A DNA stretch of 5,913 nt from JAIBBG01 sp031417525 (GCA_031417525.1 JANOVT010000307.1:1-5913), one strand, 5' to 3'. Shown: positions 1-5,913, counted from the stretch's first letter. Notes: generated by a model from the letters alone, not told the origin. A program made the numbers and translations.

Positions 1-1
1 C

Positions 2-37
2 GAAATTTTTTTGACCTTTGAAAGGGTCAAAAATTTC
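2..37. repeat. A/T-rich hairpin (inverted repeat)
   Basis: Arms 2-16 and 25-37 pair over 13 bp, with two extra T residues in the left arm. The inner part GACC(TTT)...GGTC can zip further to leave a very small loop. It lacks a T-run directly after a G/C stem on either strand, so it is not a textbook intrinsic terminator, although it may end transcription of a gene to the left or be the edge of a dispersed repeat. The sequence TGACCTTTGAA inside it recurs at 274-284, within the palindrome cluster, which hints that both belong to the same repeat family. Confidence 0.55.
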
Positions 38-210
38 AGAACAACTTCTCTACTTACACACTTCATGAGATAGTACCTTGAGGGCAATATTATGCCTACC
101 AATTGGCTGCTGTTTGAGCATCATTTGCTTGCTTGTCAGATAGCTTTTGTGGTTGGACAAAAACCTACACGCTAAACTATTCAAATCTTACCATTGCTGC
201 AACAGGTATA

Positions 211-375
211 TAGTCACCCCTGCGGGGTTGAACACAAGATTTACTTTGACCCCGGGTTAAAACCTGGGGCTAATGACCTTTGAACCACATTCGTGGTTAT
301 AAGAATTCATAGATCAATTGCAGAAGGTTTGGTTTTATTAGCTATACTCACCTTAACATTGAACCCTGGGTATTC
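211..375. repeat. Cluster of short G/C-rich palindromes
   Basis: Four short inverted repeats lie within about 160 bp: ACCCC-TGC-GGGGT (216-228); a 9-bp-arm palindrome CCCCGGGTT-AA-AACCTGGGG with one G/T mismatch (250-269); AACCAC-ATTC-GTGGTT (283-298); and the weaker ACCC-T-GGGT (363-371). They differ in sequence but share the pattern of an AACC/GGTT-type edge and a C/G-rich arm, and are separated by A/T-rich spacers. Similar series of CACCCC...GGGGTT and CCCGGG-type palindromes are, from my general knowledge, frequent in intergenic DNA of environmental Bacteroidota. Their function is unknown. Dispersed repeat elements are the likeliest explanation, and they are not a CRISPR because the units are not direct repeats. 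Confidence 0.6.
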
Positions 376-516
376 ATCCTATTAATCAAGATCTTTCAAT
401 CGAAGTATTCCTTTCTGTTCATTGGTATTTAGGCTTTTTTTTATTAAACATTAAACGCGTGAAGGATTTATGAACCAACGATTTGATTACGGTGCTTTCA
501 AAATTATAAGATAAAA

Positions 517-539
517 AAAGCGCCCATCACAGGCGCTTT
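517..539 (-). terminator. Intrinsic terminator of the T9SS-protein gene
   Basis: A perfect 8-bp stem (AAAGCGCC, 517-524, against GGCGCTTT, 532-539) encloses a 7-nt loop. Read on the minus strand the stem is followed by a run of seven T residues (519-513 on the + strand as A), which makes a strong rho-independent terminator 25 bp past the stop codon of the T9SS gene. The + strand side has only a short, interrupted T tract, so it may also work weakly in that direction for a gene to the left. Confidence 0.9.
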
Positions 540-563
540 CTTTATTTCTAACTATTAATCTTT

Positions 564-2432
564 TTAGTCAACAATCATCACTTGTTTCCTTATTCTGTCA
601 TTTCCGGATTGAATATCGAGTGTGTAGACACCTGCAGGATAATCAAGATCAATCCACACATTATTTCCGCTATTGTAATTGCGCGATAACACAAGGCGTC
701 CTGATGCATCATACATATTCAGATTGATTGGTGAATTTGCGTGTGCAAAATTTAAGATGATATGATCAGTTGCAGGATTCGGGAATATCGAAACAAGTTC
801 CTCATTCTCATTTTCAACACCATCGCAAACTTCCACCGTGAATAAATAAGCATCTGAATAACTACATCCGTCATCTGTACTGGCAGTCAGAATCAGTGCA
901 TGAGGACCAAGATCCCAATCGGCAGCATGGATGACATAAAACTGGTTGATGCTTCCGTCCTGCCAGGAGTAGTTCAATCCAACCGGACCAAAAACAATCA
1001 CATCATCCTGCAGACAAATTGTAGTGTCCGCGCCAAGATCAAACGAAAGATCATTCACCGGATTCAATTGATATGTTTGAACCAAAGTGCAACCATGATC
1101 ATCTGTTATAGTAATCTGATATGAACCAAAATCAAGATCTGCAATGTCTTCGGCAACACTCAGAAAATTCTCAGGACCTACCCATGCATAGGTATAAGGA
1201 GCCGTTGCACCAGAAACAGTAAGGGCAACACTACCGTTGCCACTTGTAGCACAATCAGGACCGATACCAGTGCCTGCCACATTCCATGAAGATGGCTGAT
1301 TGATTTGATATTGGTCAGTAAATATTTCACCACAGGCAGATGTAACTGTGATATTGTATGTGCCCGGTCCTAATCCTGTCAGGTAATTTTCATTGCTTGT
1401 AAAATTGTTGGGACCTGTCCATGTTGTTGTAAAATCGGCACCACTTCCTACAATGTAAGGAGTGATTGCTCCATTTGGCTGTTCAGATTTGTCGAGAGGA
1501 CAATTGATGTTATTCACGGATGAATACATATTGACTTCACCTGCATAAGTAGAAACAGAGAGCAAAGTTGTACCTACAGCACCTTGCCAACCATCCAGCT
1601 GAATGTAATAGATATCCCCGGGAATCAGGCAAGATGCATACATCAATGAAGAATATCCATTTGCAGTTGCGCAACCACCTTGCATATCATCATTCGAAGA
1701 AACCAATTCGAATGTCGAAAAATCATTGCAAGTAGATGTATGGTACAATGCGAGTTGAGTGTCAAATCCTGGATTGTCATTACAAGTTGTAATCTCATAC
1801 GCAACACCATCCACAGCAGTGAAATATGCCCAAACAGTATTGGAGATATTGGGGTCACTGTCGCACCAAAAGCCATAAATACCGCAACCACCTGCGGCGG
1901 GATGAGGTTCTGACAATTGAATCACTGCCGAACTGTTTGTCATCTCAACTGCAACGCCATCCGGAATAATTTCGCTTGCACCACAAGGTGAATCGTTGAA
2001 GGGCAGACCAGAATTTCCTGCTTCAAATGTCCAGGTGTTTCCATCGCCACCACCCACATAGTTATGACTAAAACTACCGTCTTCGAGCAATTCGAAAACC
2101 AAACCACCATCACCATAACTATCTACAAAAATCAGATCGTAACTTTCACCTATGACAAGGCAGAAAGGACCCTCAGAAACGACGGTATTATCGATGTATC
2201 CGCTATCATCGATGGGATCATTTCCAATACAGCCAACATTAGTGCTACTTCCGGAAGCAATCGTATTGTTACCACATCCACTGCCGGTTGGAACAAGTTC
2301 CCAATAAGTTTCCTGACCCCAGGCATCCACTGCGATGTTCATGGTAAGAGCAACTTCACCAGCGAGGCATTGAGAAGATACAGACTTTGATACAAAAAGG
2401 GAAATAGATAAGAAGAGTAAAATTGACTTCAT
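564..2432 (-). CDS. T9SS type A sorting domain-containing surface/secreted protein
   Basis: A predicted exported protein of 622 residues. Residues 1-20 form a Sec signal peptide (MKS, hydrophobic core LLFLSISLFV, small residues SVSS before Gln21). Residues 27-137 form a beta-rich module with paired motifs DAWGQETYWE (36-45) and DSYGDGG (104-110), seen in other Bacteroidota surface proteins. Residues about 143-297 resemble a PPC-like beta domain (VWAYFTAV, FDTQLALY). About 306-368 and 387-456 are two SprB-type/Ig-like repeats (PYTYAWVGPENF, GSYQITITD), and 465-536 is a further Ig/PKD-like module opening LGADTTIC. The C-terminal about 75 residues are the type A sorting domain: SIFPNPATD (548-556), MYDASGRLV (573-581), PAGVYTL (599-605). 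The T9SS should carry it across the outer membrane and remove this tail. No catalytic motif is visible, so adhesion or a structural role is inference. The start at 2432 is preferred over an in-frame ATG at 2471, because it places the signal peptide at the N-terminus and a promoter box lies between the two. It is flanked by its own promoter and terminator, so probably monocistronic. Confidence 0.93.
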   Translation of the reverse strand: MKSILLFLSISLFVSKSVSSQCLAGEVALTMNIAVDAWGQETYWELVPTGSGCGNNTIASGSSTNVGCIGNDPIDDSGYIDNTVVSEGPFCLVIGESYDLIFVDSYGDGGLVFELLEDGSFSHNYVGGGDGNTWTFEAGNSGLPFNDSPCGASEIIPDGVAVEMTNSSAVIQLSEPHPAAGGCGIYGFWCDSDPNISNTVWAYFTAVDGVAYEITTCNDNPGFDTQLALYHTSTCNDFSTFELVSSNDDMQGGCATANGYSSLMYASCLIPGDIYYIQLDGWQGAVGTTLLSVSTYAGEVNMYSSVNNINCPLDKSEQPNGAITPYIVGSGADFTTTWTGPNNFTSNENYLTGLGPGTYNITVTSACGEIFTDQYQINQPSSWNVAGTGIGPDCATSGNGSVALTVSGATAPYTYAWVGPENFLSVAEDIADLDFGSYQITITDDHGCTLVQTYQLNPVNDLSFDLGADTTICLQDDVIVFGPVGLNYSWQDGSINQFYVIHAADWDLGPHALILTASTDDGCSYSDAYLFTVEVCDGVENENEELVSIFPNPATDHIILNFAHANSPINLNMYDASGRLVLSRNYNSGNNVWIDLDYPAGVYTLDIQSGNDRIRKQVMIVD

Positions 2433-2450
2433 GAAGGATTTGGTTTTGGC

Positions 2451-2482
2451 CAAATGTAAACCTTGATGCACGACTGCCGCAA
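2451..2482 (-). promoter_or_regulatory. Candidate Bacteroidota-type promoter of the T9SS gene
   Basis: On the minus strand TACATTTG (2458-2451) matches the Bacteroidota -7 consensus TAnnTTTG exactly. A TTG (2482-2480) stands 21 nt upstream of it, in the range accepted for the -33 element. Transcription would begin near 2445, giving a leader of little more than 10 nt before the ATG at 2432. There is no Shine-Dalgarno sequence in that leader, which is normal in this phylum. The box lies inside the longer version of the reading frame, supporting the shorter start. Upstream are two small inverted repeats (2495-2510 and 2524-2533) that could be operators, but nothing ties them to a regulator. Confidence 0.5.
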
Positions 2483-2570
2483 TGAAAAAAGGCAGGATTC
2501 ATAGAATTCCAAACGAATTTGAAGAAACGTTTCGTTGATTTTGAAGAACAAAACCGAAACATATAGAACC

Positions 2571-2597
2571 AAAAAGCCCCACTCGATAGCGGGGCTT
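2571..2597 (-). terminator. Intrinsic terminator of the DinB-flavoprotein unit
   Basis: A 7-bp stem (AAGCCCC 2574-2580 with GGGGCTT 2591-2597) closes a 10-nt loop. On the minus strand it is followed by five T residues (2575-2571 read as A on the + strand). It lies 174 bp beyond the stop codon of the flavoprotein gene but only 19 bp beyond the stop of the small ORF at 2617-2760. It also insulates the T9SS gene promoter just downstream. Confidence 0.85.
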
Positions 2598-2616
2598 CCT
2601 GGCTTAAACTGAAAAA

Positions 2617-2760
2617 CTAAAAACTATCGTAATTGTCTTGAGTCGTAAGACTCAACTCAACTAACTCTAAATGTGTATTCGGTACACTACCTAAACACAA
2701 AGCGAAAATAATGTGAATGTTGTAGGAATACAAGCCGAAAACGTTCTTTTCAGAAATCAT
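2617..2760 (-). CDS. Possible small protein, 47 codons, unknown function
   Basis: An ATG frame of 47 residues starts 11 nt after the stop of the flavoprotein gene. The intervening bases read GGAGATAGAAA, so a GGAG Shine-Dalgarno-like sequence sits 7 nt before the ATG. The frame ends 19 nt before a strong terminator, which would explain why the terminator is so far from the flavoprotein stop. The product begins MISEKNVFGLY, has a short hydrophobic patch (HIIFALCLG, about residues 16-24) and ends in an acidic polar tail (TTQDNYDSF). I recognise no family. Against it: an open frame of this size arises by chance fairly often, Bacteroidota seldom rely on Shine-Dalgarno sites, and two small palindromes (2638-2655 and 2673-2687) lie inside the frame, which would also fit a structured 3' untranslated region. 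Confidence 0.3.
   Translation of the reverse strand: MISEKNVFGLYSYNIHIIFALCLGSVPNTHLELVELSLTTQDNYDSF
2638..2655. repeat. Perfect 7-bp hairpin with tetraloop
   Basis: TTGAGTC (2638-2644) pairs with GACTCAA (2649-2655) around a 4-nt loop that reads GTAA on the + strand and TTAC on the minus strand. A second, weaker palindrome, GTGTA/TACAC (2673-2677 and 2683-2687), is close by. Both lie in the transcribed stretch between the flavoprotein stop and its terminator, inside the candidate small ORF. They may shape the 3' end of the mRNA. No T-run follows either, so they are not terminators. Confidence 0.5.
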
Positions 2761-2771
2761 TTTCTATCTCC

Positions 2772-4193
2772 CTAGTTTTCAATGCCTTTTTCCGGAAGCA
2801 TTTTTCCGGGATTGAGGATTCCTAACGGATCAAATATGGACTTCACGGCGCGCATCAATTCCAGTTCAGCACCGCTAAAAGCCACATCCATATAGCTTTT
2901 CTGAACCAACCCTATGCCATGCTCGCCACTCAACGTGCCGCCCAAATTCACGCATAATTGAAAAATTTCACGGATGGCAACCGGCAAGTCATGAATCCAC
3001 TTATCATCACTTAGTTCACCTTTGATGATGTTGACATGCAGGTTGCCATCGCCTGCATGGCCATAACAAACCGATTTAAAACCATACCTGTTTCCGATTT
3101 CTTTCACTCCTTTCAACAGAACCGGTAACTGGAATCGAGGGACGACTGTGTCTTCTTCTTTATAAACGCTGTTTGACTTGACCGCCTCTGCAACCTTCCT
3201 TCTCAACTTCCACAACTGCGCTTTTTGAGCTTCGTCATCGGCGAAGAGAATTTCTCCGCAGTTAAAACTTTGAACCACTTCAGAAATTTTTTCACAATCG
3301 AGCATGAGAGATTCCAAGTGATTTCCATCCACCTCGATCAATAAGTGAGCGCGCACTTCCGGTTCAACGGGCAGTGTGGTATCTTCCACAAAACGCATCA
3401 CCCAATCGATGGCATCACGTTCCATAAACTCCAGTGCGCTTGGTGTAATGCCCGCACGAAAAATGGCACTTACAGCTTCGCATGCCTTTGTTTCATCATA
3501 AAAAGGGACAAGCATCAACAACTGGTGAGCAGGCATCGGCACCAGTTTCAGAACCGCTTTGGTAATGACACTAAGCGTTCCTTCACTGCCAATCATAAGT
3601 TGAGTGAGATTGTATCCGGTTGAATTTTTAAGAGTCTTTGCTCCAGTATGAATGATGTCGCCATTGGTCAACACTACTTCCAGACTCAGAACAAAATCCT
3701 TTGTCACACCATACTTCACTGCTCTTGGTCCACCGGAATTTTCTGCCAGATTTCCACCGATGAAACAAGAACCTCTGCTGCTCGGATCCGGCGGATAATA
3801 GAGACCCTTCTTTGCAACAGCCTCCTGCAAGACTTGAGTAATCACACCGGATTCAACAGTCACCTGCAAGTTCATTTCGTCTATTTCGAGAATGCGATTG
3901 AACAATTCCATGCTAAGGCCAACTCCTCCGAAAAGACTCAGAGAACCACCACTTAATCCTGTGCGCGCGCCAATTGGCGTTACAGGTATATGTTGATCAG
4001 AACAATGCTTCAGGATTGCTGAAATTTCTTCTGCGGTCTCCGGTCTGATCAACACTTCGGGAGGATAAACAAGATCTTCTGTTTCATCCTTGCCATAGAT
4101 ATGAAGTGTTTCGGCATCAACGATCAATCTATCATCACCGACAATACTTTTAAAAAAAAGGATATCCTCACTGGTGATTTTTTTATAATTCAT
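2772..4193 (-). CDS. FAD-binding oxidoreductase, GlcD / D-lactate dehydrogenase family
   Basis: A 473-residue flavoprotein of the PCMH-type FAD family with a FAD-linked oxidase C-terminal domain. Residues about 40-220 are the FAD-binding half: PIGARTGLSGGS (73-84), DPSSRGSCFIGGNLAENSGG (136-155), YGVTKDFVLSLEVVLTNG (161-178) and IGSEGTL (201-207). Residues about 222-468 are the substrate/cap domain, with LWKLR (327-331) carrying a probable carboxylate-binding Arg, YGHAGDGNLHVN (377-388) giving His379 and His386, and SGEHGIG (422-428) giving Glu424, the usual metal ligands of this family. Members oxidise D-2-hydroxyacids such as D-lactate, glycolate or D-2-hydroxyglutarate and pass electrons to a quinone or another carrier. 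Length is near E. coli GlcD (about 499). There is no fused Fe-S (GlcF-like) domain and no GlcE or GlcF beside it, so D-lactate or D-2-hydroxyglutarate fits as well as glycolate; sequence alone does not decide. The ATG follows the DinB gene after 1 bp, which implies coupled translation. Confidence 0.93.
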   Translation of the reverse strand: MNYKKITSEDILFFKSIVGDDRLIVDAETLHIYGKDETEDLVYPPEVLIRPETAEEISAILKHCSDQHIPVTPIGARTGLSGGSLSLFGGVGLSMELFNRILEIDEMNLQVTVESGVITQVLQEAVAKKGLYYPPDPSSRGSCFIGGNLAENSGGPRAVKYGVTKDFVLSLEVVLTNGDIIHTGAKTLKNSTGYNLTQLMIGSEGTLSVITKAVLKLVPMPAHQLLMLVPFYDETKACEAVSAIFRAGITPSALEFMERDAIDWVMRFVEDTTLPVEPEVRAHLLIEVDGNHLESLMLDCEKISEVVQSFNCGEILFADDEAQKAQLWKLRRKVAEAVKSNSVYKEEDTVVPRFQLPVLLKGVKEIGNRYGFKSVCYGHAGDGNLHVNIIKGELSDDKWIHDLPVAIREIFQLCVNLGGTLSGEHGIGLVQKSYMDVAFSGAELELMRAVKSIFDPLGILNPGKMLPEKGIEN

Positions 4194-4194
4194 A

Positions 4195-4647
4195 CTAGTT
4201 CGTTCTTAAGTACATGATCATGTCGGTAATCGGTGGAGTATCAAATGCATCACGAGAGTATGCTATCGCCTGTCCTCTGTGATACTGCGAATGCAAAACA
4301 AGGTGCATAATGATTTCTGAAATTGAGTTCGAAAACTCCTGACCGGAAGAATTTTTATAGCTGATTCTTTGGGAGAGATCATTTGCATCACTGCAAACTT
4401 CCAACAAAGCCGCATGATTTTTTTCAATCCACATTTTCCATACATTGGATTCCAGATCAGGCCAGATCGCCAATTCAGGAGTCTCGCCTTTGATTCTTGC
4501 TATCCAATTGCATTGAGCGCCAATGATATGATCTAAAAGCTTTTTAGATTTTCCCGAAGCAATTGGCGCTGTAATGAATGCTTCGGCTATTCTCATGTCT
4601 GCCCATGATTCATGGTTGATGAGTAGTTTGTAATCCTCATTGTTCAT
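4195..4647 (-). CDS. DinB family protein (putative metal-dependent enzyme)
   Basis: A 150-residue protein with the four-helix DinB/YfiT fold. The N-terminal helix pattern YKLLINHESWADMRI is typical (W15 included), His40 in the LLDHIIGAQCNWIARI helix is the first expected metal ligand, and H119-x3-H123 in LHSQYHRGQ supplies the other two; HRGQ is the most conserved signature of the family. Characterised relatives bind divalent metals and include thiol-dependent transferases (bacillithiol or mycothiol S-transferases), but the substrate of this group is unknown. It is cytoplasmic, with no signal peptide. Length is normal for the family. It is the first gene of a two-gene unit with the flavoprotein: its TAG stop and the next ATG are 1 bp apart. 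No clear TAnnTTTG promoter was found in front of it; the region upstream is occupied by the long inverted repeat. Confidence 0.9.
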   Translation of the reverse strand: MNNEDYKLLINHESWADMRIAEAFITAPIASGKSKKLLDHIIGAQCNWIARIKGETPELAIWPDLESNVWKMWIEKNHAALLEVCSDANDLSQRISYKNSSGQEFSNSISEIIMHLVLHSQYHRGQAIAYSRDAFDTPPITDMIMYLRTN

Positions 4648-4697
4648 TGTCTGTTCGATTATGAAATTTCAACATGAATTGAATCTCTGACATAAAA

Positions 4698-5021
4698 AAA
4701 TATTTCGGATTGACGTTTTACGTGTCATGGCCTTGAAACCACAAAGGACGCCAAGGAATTTCACACAAAGAACACAAAATTTTATCCCACCTTTTAATCA
4801 CCCTGTCGACCCTTTTTCTCATTGCGCATCTTCGTTTTCTTTCAAAATTCAACCGGGATGTTTGTCATGACAGCAGCTGCAGAGTTATAATTGAACAGAT
4901 GTTGCAATGAATGTTTTGAGTTCTGTATAAAAAACCTTTTGTGGATCTTTGTGTGAAATTCCTTGGCGCCTTTTGTGGTTTCAAGCTTATGCGTTTTAAC
5001 ACGTTAATCCGAAAAATATTT
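4698..5021. repeat. Long imperfect inverted repeat filling the prmA-dinB gap
   Basis: The left arm (about 4698-4785) and the reverse complement of the right arm (about 4927-5021) align over nearly 90 bp with small gaps. The best block is 38 bp (4733-4770 against 4984-4947) with 36 matches, including CCAAGGAATTTCACACAAAG in both. The outer ends share AAATATTT and CGGATT(G/A)ACGT. The inner segment of about 140 bp (4786-4926) has no coding frame of note but contains a perfect palindrome TGTCATGACA (4863-4872) followed by GCAGCTGC (4873-4880). ACCACAAAGG/CACAAAG-type sequence is, from general knowledge, a recurrent intergenic repeat in environmental bacteria. It could be a MITE-like element or two inverted copies of such a repeat. 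If transcribed, the arms would form a very long stem, which may separate prmA from the DinB unit. No transposase is present. Confidence 0.8.
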
Positions 5022-5031
5022 AAAACTAAAA

Positions 5032-5868
5032 TTATTCTTTGACATATCTCAGCATGCACCACTCTCCCCTGCCCTTCTCAGAAAGCATTCTTAATCCTAA
5101 TCCCGATGCAATTACATCCAGTTCGGGTTTATCATTTGCATAAAAACCACTGAATAAAATTTCACCTTTGGATTTCAAAACTTTTGCATACGCGCGCATA
5201 TCTCGAGTGAGAATATTGCGATTGATGTTGGCGAGAATAACATCGTACTTCGCATCGGGAGGAATGGACTCAGCGCCACCTTGAATGACATTGATTCTGC
5301 GACCATTATTCCGCTCAATGTTTTCCACCGTATTTTCAAATGCCCATTCATCAATATCAATCGCATCGACATGAGCTGCATTTCGCATTTCAGCTAATAT
5401 TGCCAACACACCGGTTCCACATCCCATATCCAGGACATTCATTTCGGTGAAATCCATCAGCAGCATTTCAGCAATGATCAGATGTGTTGTTGCGTGGTGC
5501 CCTGTGCCAAATGACATCTTGGGTTCGATGATGATAACGTATGGGTATGAAGGAAGATCTGTATGAAATGGAGCACGAATCAGACAAGTGTCTTCTACGA
5601 TAATCGGTTCAAAATTCTTCTCCCATTCAGCATTCCAGTTTTGATCCTGAATCAAGTTTTTTTCGAAAGAGAATTCTTGATCTGGTATTGCGGTTGTCAT
5701 CAATCCTTCCAGCAATGTATCTGAGAACAGTGTTTCCTGAATATAAGCTTTCACGCCGTTATCCGTTTCCATAAAACTTTCGAAACCAAGTTCTGCGAGT
5801 TCTGCGACAAGAACTTCACGCGCAGGAAGCAATGGATTCATTGTAAAGTCAACCTCGAAATAATTCAT
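5032..5868 (-). CDS. prmA: Ribosomal protein L11 methyltransferase
   Basis: A 278-residue SAM-dependent methyltransferase that trimethylates ribosomal protein L11 at lysine and N-terminal amino groups in the cytoplasm. The N-terminal part (about 1-90) is the substrate-recognition domain, here with an acidic, divergent sequence. The PrmA hallmark MSFGTGHHATT spans 118-128. The Rossmann-fold methyltransferase has motif I VLDMGCGTG (145-153), the acidic DIDEWA (171-176) that holds SAM, and LANINRNIL (212-220) in the place of the NPPY motif. Length lies between the T. thermophilus (254) and E. coli (293) enzymes. The ATG overlaps the tpiA stop (ATGA, 5868-5865), which fixes the start and implies translational coupling. 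PrmA is usually dispensable for growth, and nothing here looks degraded. No intrinsic terminator follows; the long inverted repeat begins 10 bp after the stop. Confidence 0.95.
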   Translation of the reverse strand: MNYFEVDFTMNPLLPAREVLVAELAELGFESFMETDNGVKAYIQETLFSDTLLEGLMTTAIPDQEFSFEKNLIQDQNWNAEWEKNFEPIIVEDTCLIRAPFHTDLPSYPYVIIIEPKMSFGTGHHATTHLIIAEMLLMDFTEMNVLDMGCGTGVLAILAEMRNAAHVDAIDIDEWAFENTVENIERNNGRRINVIQGGAESIPPDAKYDVILANINRNILTRDMRAYAKVLKSKGEILFSGFYANDKPELDVIASGLGLRMLSEKGRGEWCMLRYVKE

Positions 5869-5913
5869 GCTGCGTTTATAATGATCTGAGCAAAATCTTT
5901 CCCTTTCAATGAA
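5865..5913 (-). CDS. tpiA: Triosephosphate isomerase, C-terminal end (partial)
   Basis: The 15 codons before the stop read SLKGKDFAQIIINAA, which matches the C-terminus of triosephosphate isomerase: the SLK tail of the phosphate-binding GGASLK motif, then the final helix with the F..I(I/V)..A pattern. The enzyme interconverts dihydroxyacetone phosphate and glyceraldehyde 3-phosphate in glycolysis and gluconeogenesis. The gene runs off the right edge of the window, so its start and promoter are not visible. Its TGA stop (5867-5865) overlaps the prmA ATG by 4 bp; tpiA followed by prmA is a known order in Bacteroidota, which supports the call despite the short piece. Confidence 0.85.
   Translation of the reverse strand, partial: SLKGKDFAQIIINAA

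Larger units (their letters stand above)
1..516. other. Noncoding intergenic region with palindromes
   Basis: About 510 bp to the left of the terminator of the T9SS gene contain no credible coding region in any frame. The stretch holds an A/T-rich hairpin at its left edge and a group of short G/C-rich palindromes between about 216 and 371, listed separately. The rest (about 40-210 and 376-510) is A/T-rich sequence with no gene, tRNA, riboswitch or convincing promoter that I can recognise. One minus-strand TAnnTTTG-like box (499-506) has no TTG partner at the right distance, so it is not called. The gene that lies further left is outside the window. Confidence 0.7.

Noticed and set aside
216..298. 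Possible CRISPR-like or riboswitch structure
   Set aside because: The units are different palindromes and not direct repeats with regular spacers, no cas gene is present, and no known riboswitch core is recognisable.
499..506. Minus-strand TAATTTTG matching the TAnnTTTG promoter box
   Set aside because: No TTG at a suitable distance upstream, where the terminator stem lies, and no gene follows within the window.
470..514. 14-residue + strand frame with GAAGGA before its ATG, just before the terminator at 517-539
   Set aside because: Too short to support, with no upstream promoter or hydrophobic or export features. The terminator is better explained by the minus-strand T9SS gene.
2064..2390. 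108-codon open frame on the + strand
   Set aside because: It lies wholly antisense inside the T9SS gene, has a low-complexity Thr/Ile composition dictated by the opposite strand, and has no recognisable domain.
3345..3956. Two + strand frames of about 90-100 codons
   Set aside because: Both are antisense inside the conserved flavoprotein gene and look like shadows of it.
4865..5062. 65-codon minus-strand frame crossing the end of prmA and the inverted repeat
   Set aside because: It begins inside prmA in another frame and most of it is translated repeat sequence (right arm), so it is a by-product of the repeat.

Overview
The window looks like chromosomal DNA from a member of the Bacteroidota. 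Three things point there: a large secreted protein ending in a type IX secretion (T9SS) type A sorting domain, a promoter box of the Bacteroidota form TAnnTTTG in front of that gene, and intergenic DNA with the short G/C-rich palindromes and CACAAAG-type repeats common in environmental genomes of this phylum. The species cannot be named. All confident genes lie on the minus strand, so the biological reading order runs from high to low coordinates.

In that order the window holds: (1) the last 15 codons of triosephosphate isomerase (tpiA, 5865-5913), whose stop overlaps by 4 bp the start of prmA (5032-5868), the methyltransferase for ribosomal protein L11; (2) a 384-bp gap filled largely by an imperfect inverted repeat with arms of about 90 bp (4698-5021); (3) a tight pair, a DinB-fold protein (4195-4647) followed after 1 bp by a GlcD / D-lactate dehydrogenase-type flavoprotein (2772-4193); (4) a possible 47-codon small ORF (2617-2760) that starts 11 nt after the flavoprotein stop, behind a GGAG sequence, and ends 19 nt before a clear intrinsic terminator (2571-2597); (5) a single-gene unit encoding a 622-residue T9SS-exported surface or secreted protein (564-2432), with its own promoter candidate (2451-2482) and a strong terminator (517-539); (6) a noncoding stretch of about 510 bp with an A/T-rich hairpin and a cluster of small palindromes (1-516).

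The genes do not form one pathway. tpiA-prmA is a housekeeping pair. DinB-flavoprotein is probably a co-transcribed metabolic or stress unit with unknown substrate. The T9SS protein is an independent surface gene with no enzymatic domain visible. I see no defence system, CRISPR array, transposase, integrase, tRNA or rRNA. The items most worth a second look are the long inverted repeat, the palindrome cluster and the candidate small ORF. None of them is strong evidence of a new system.
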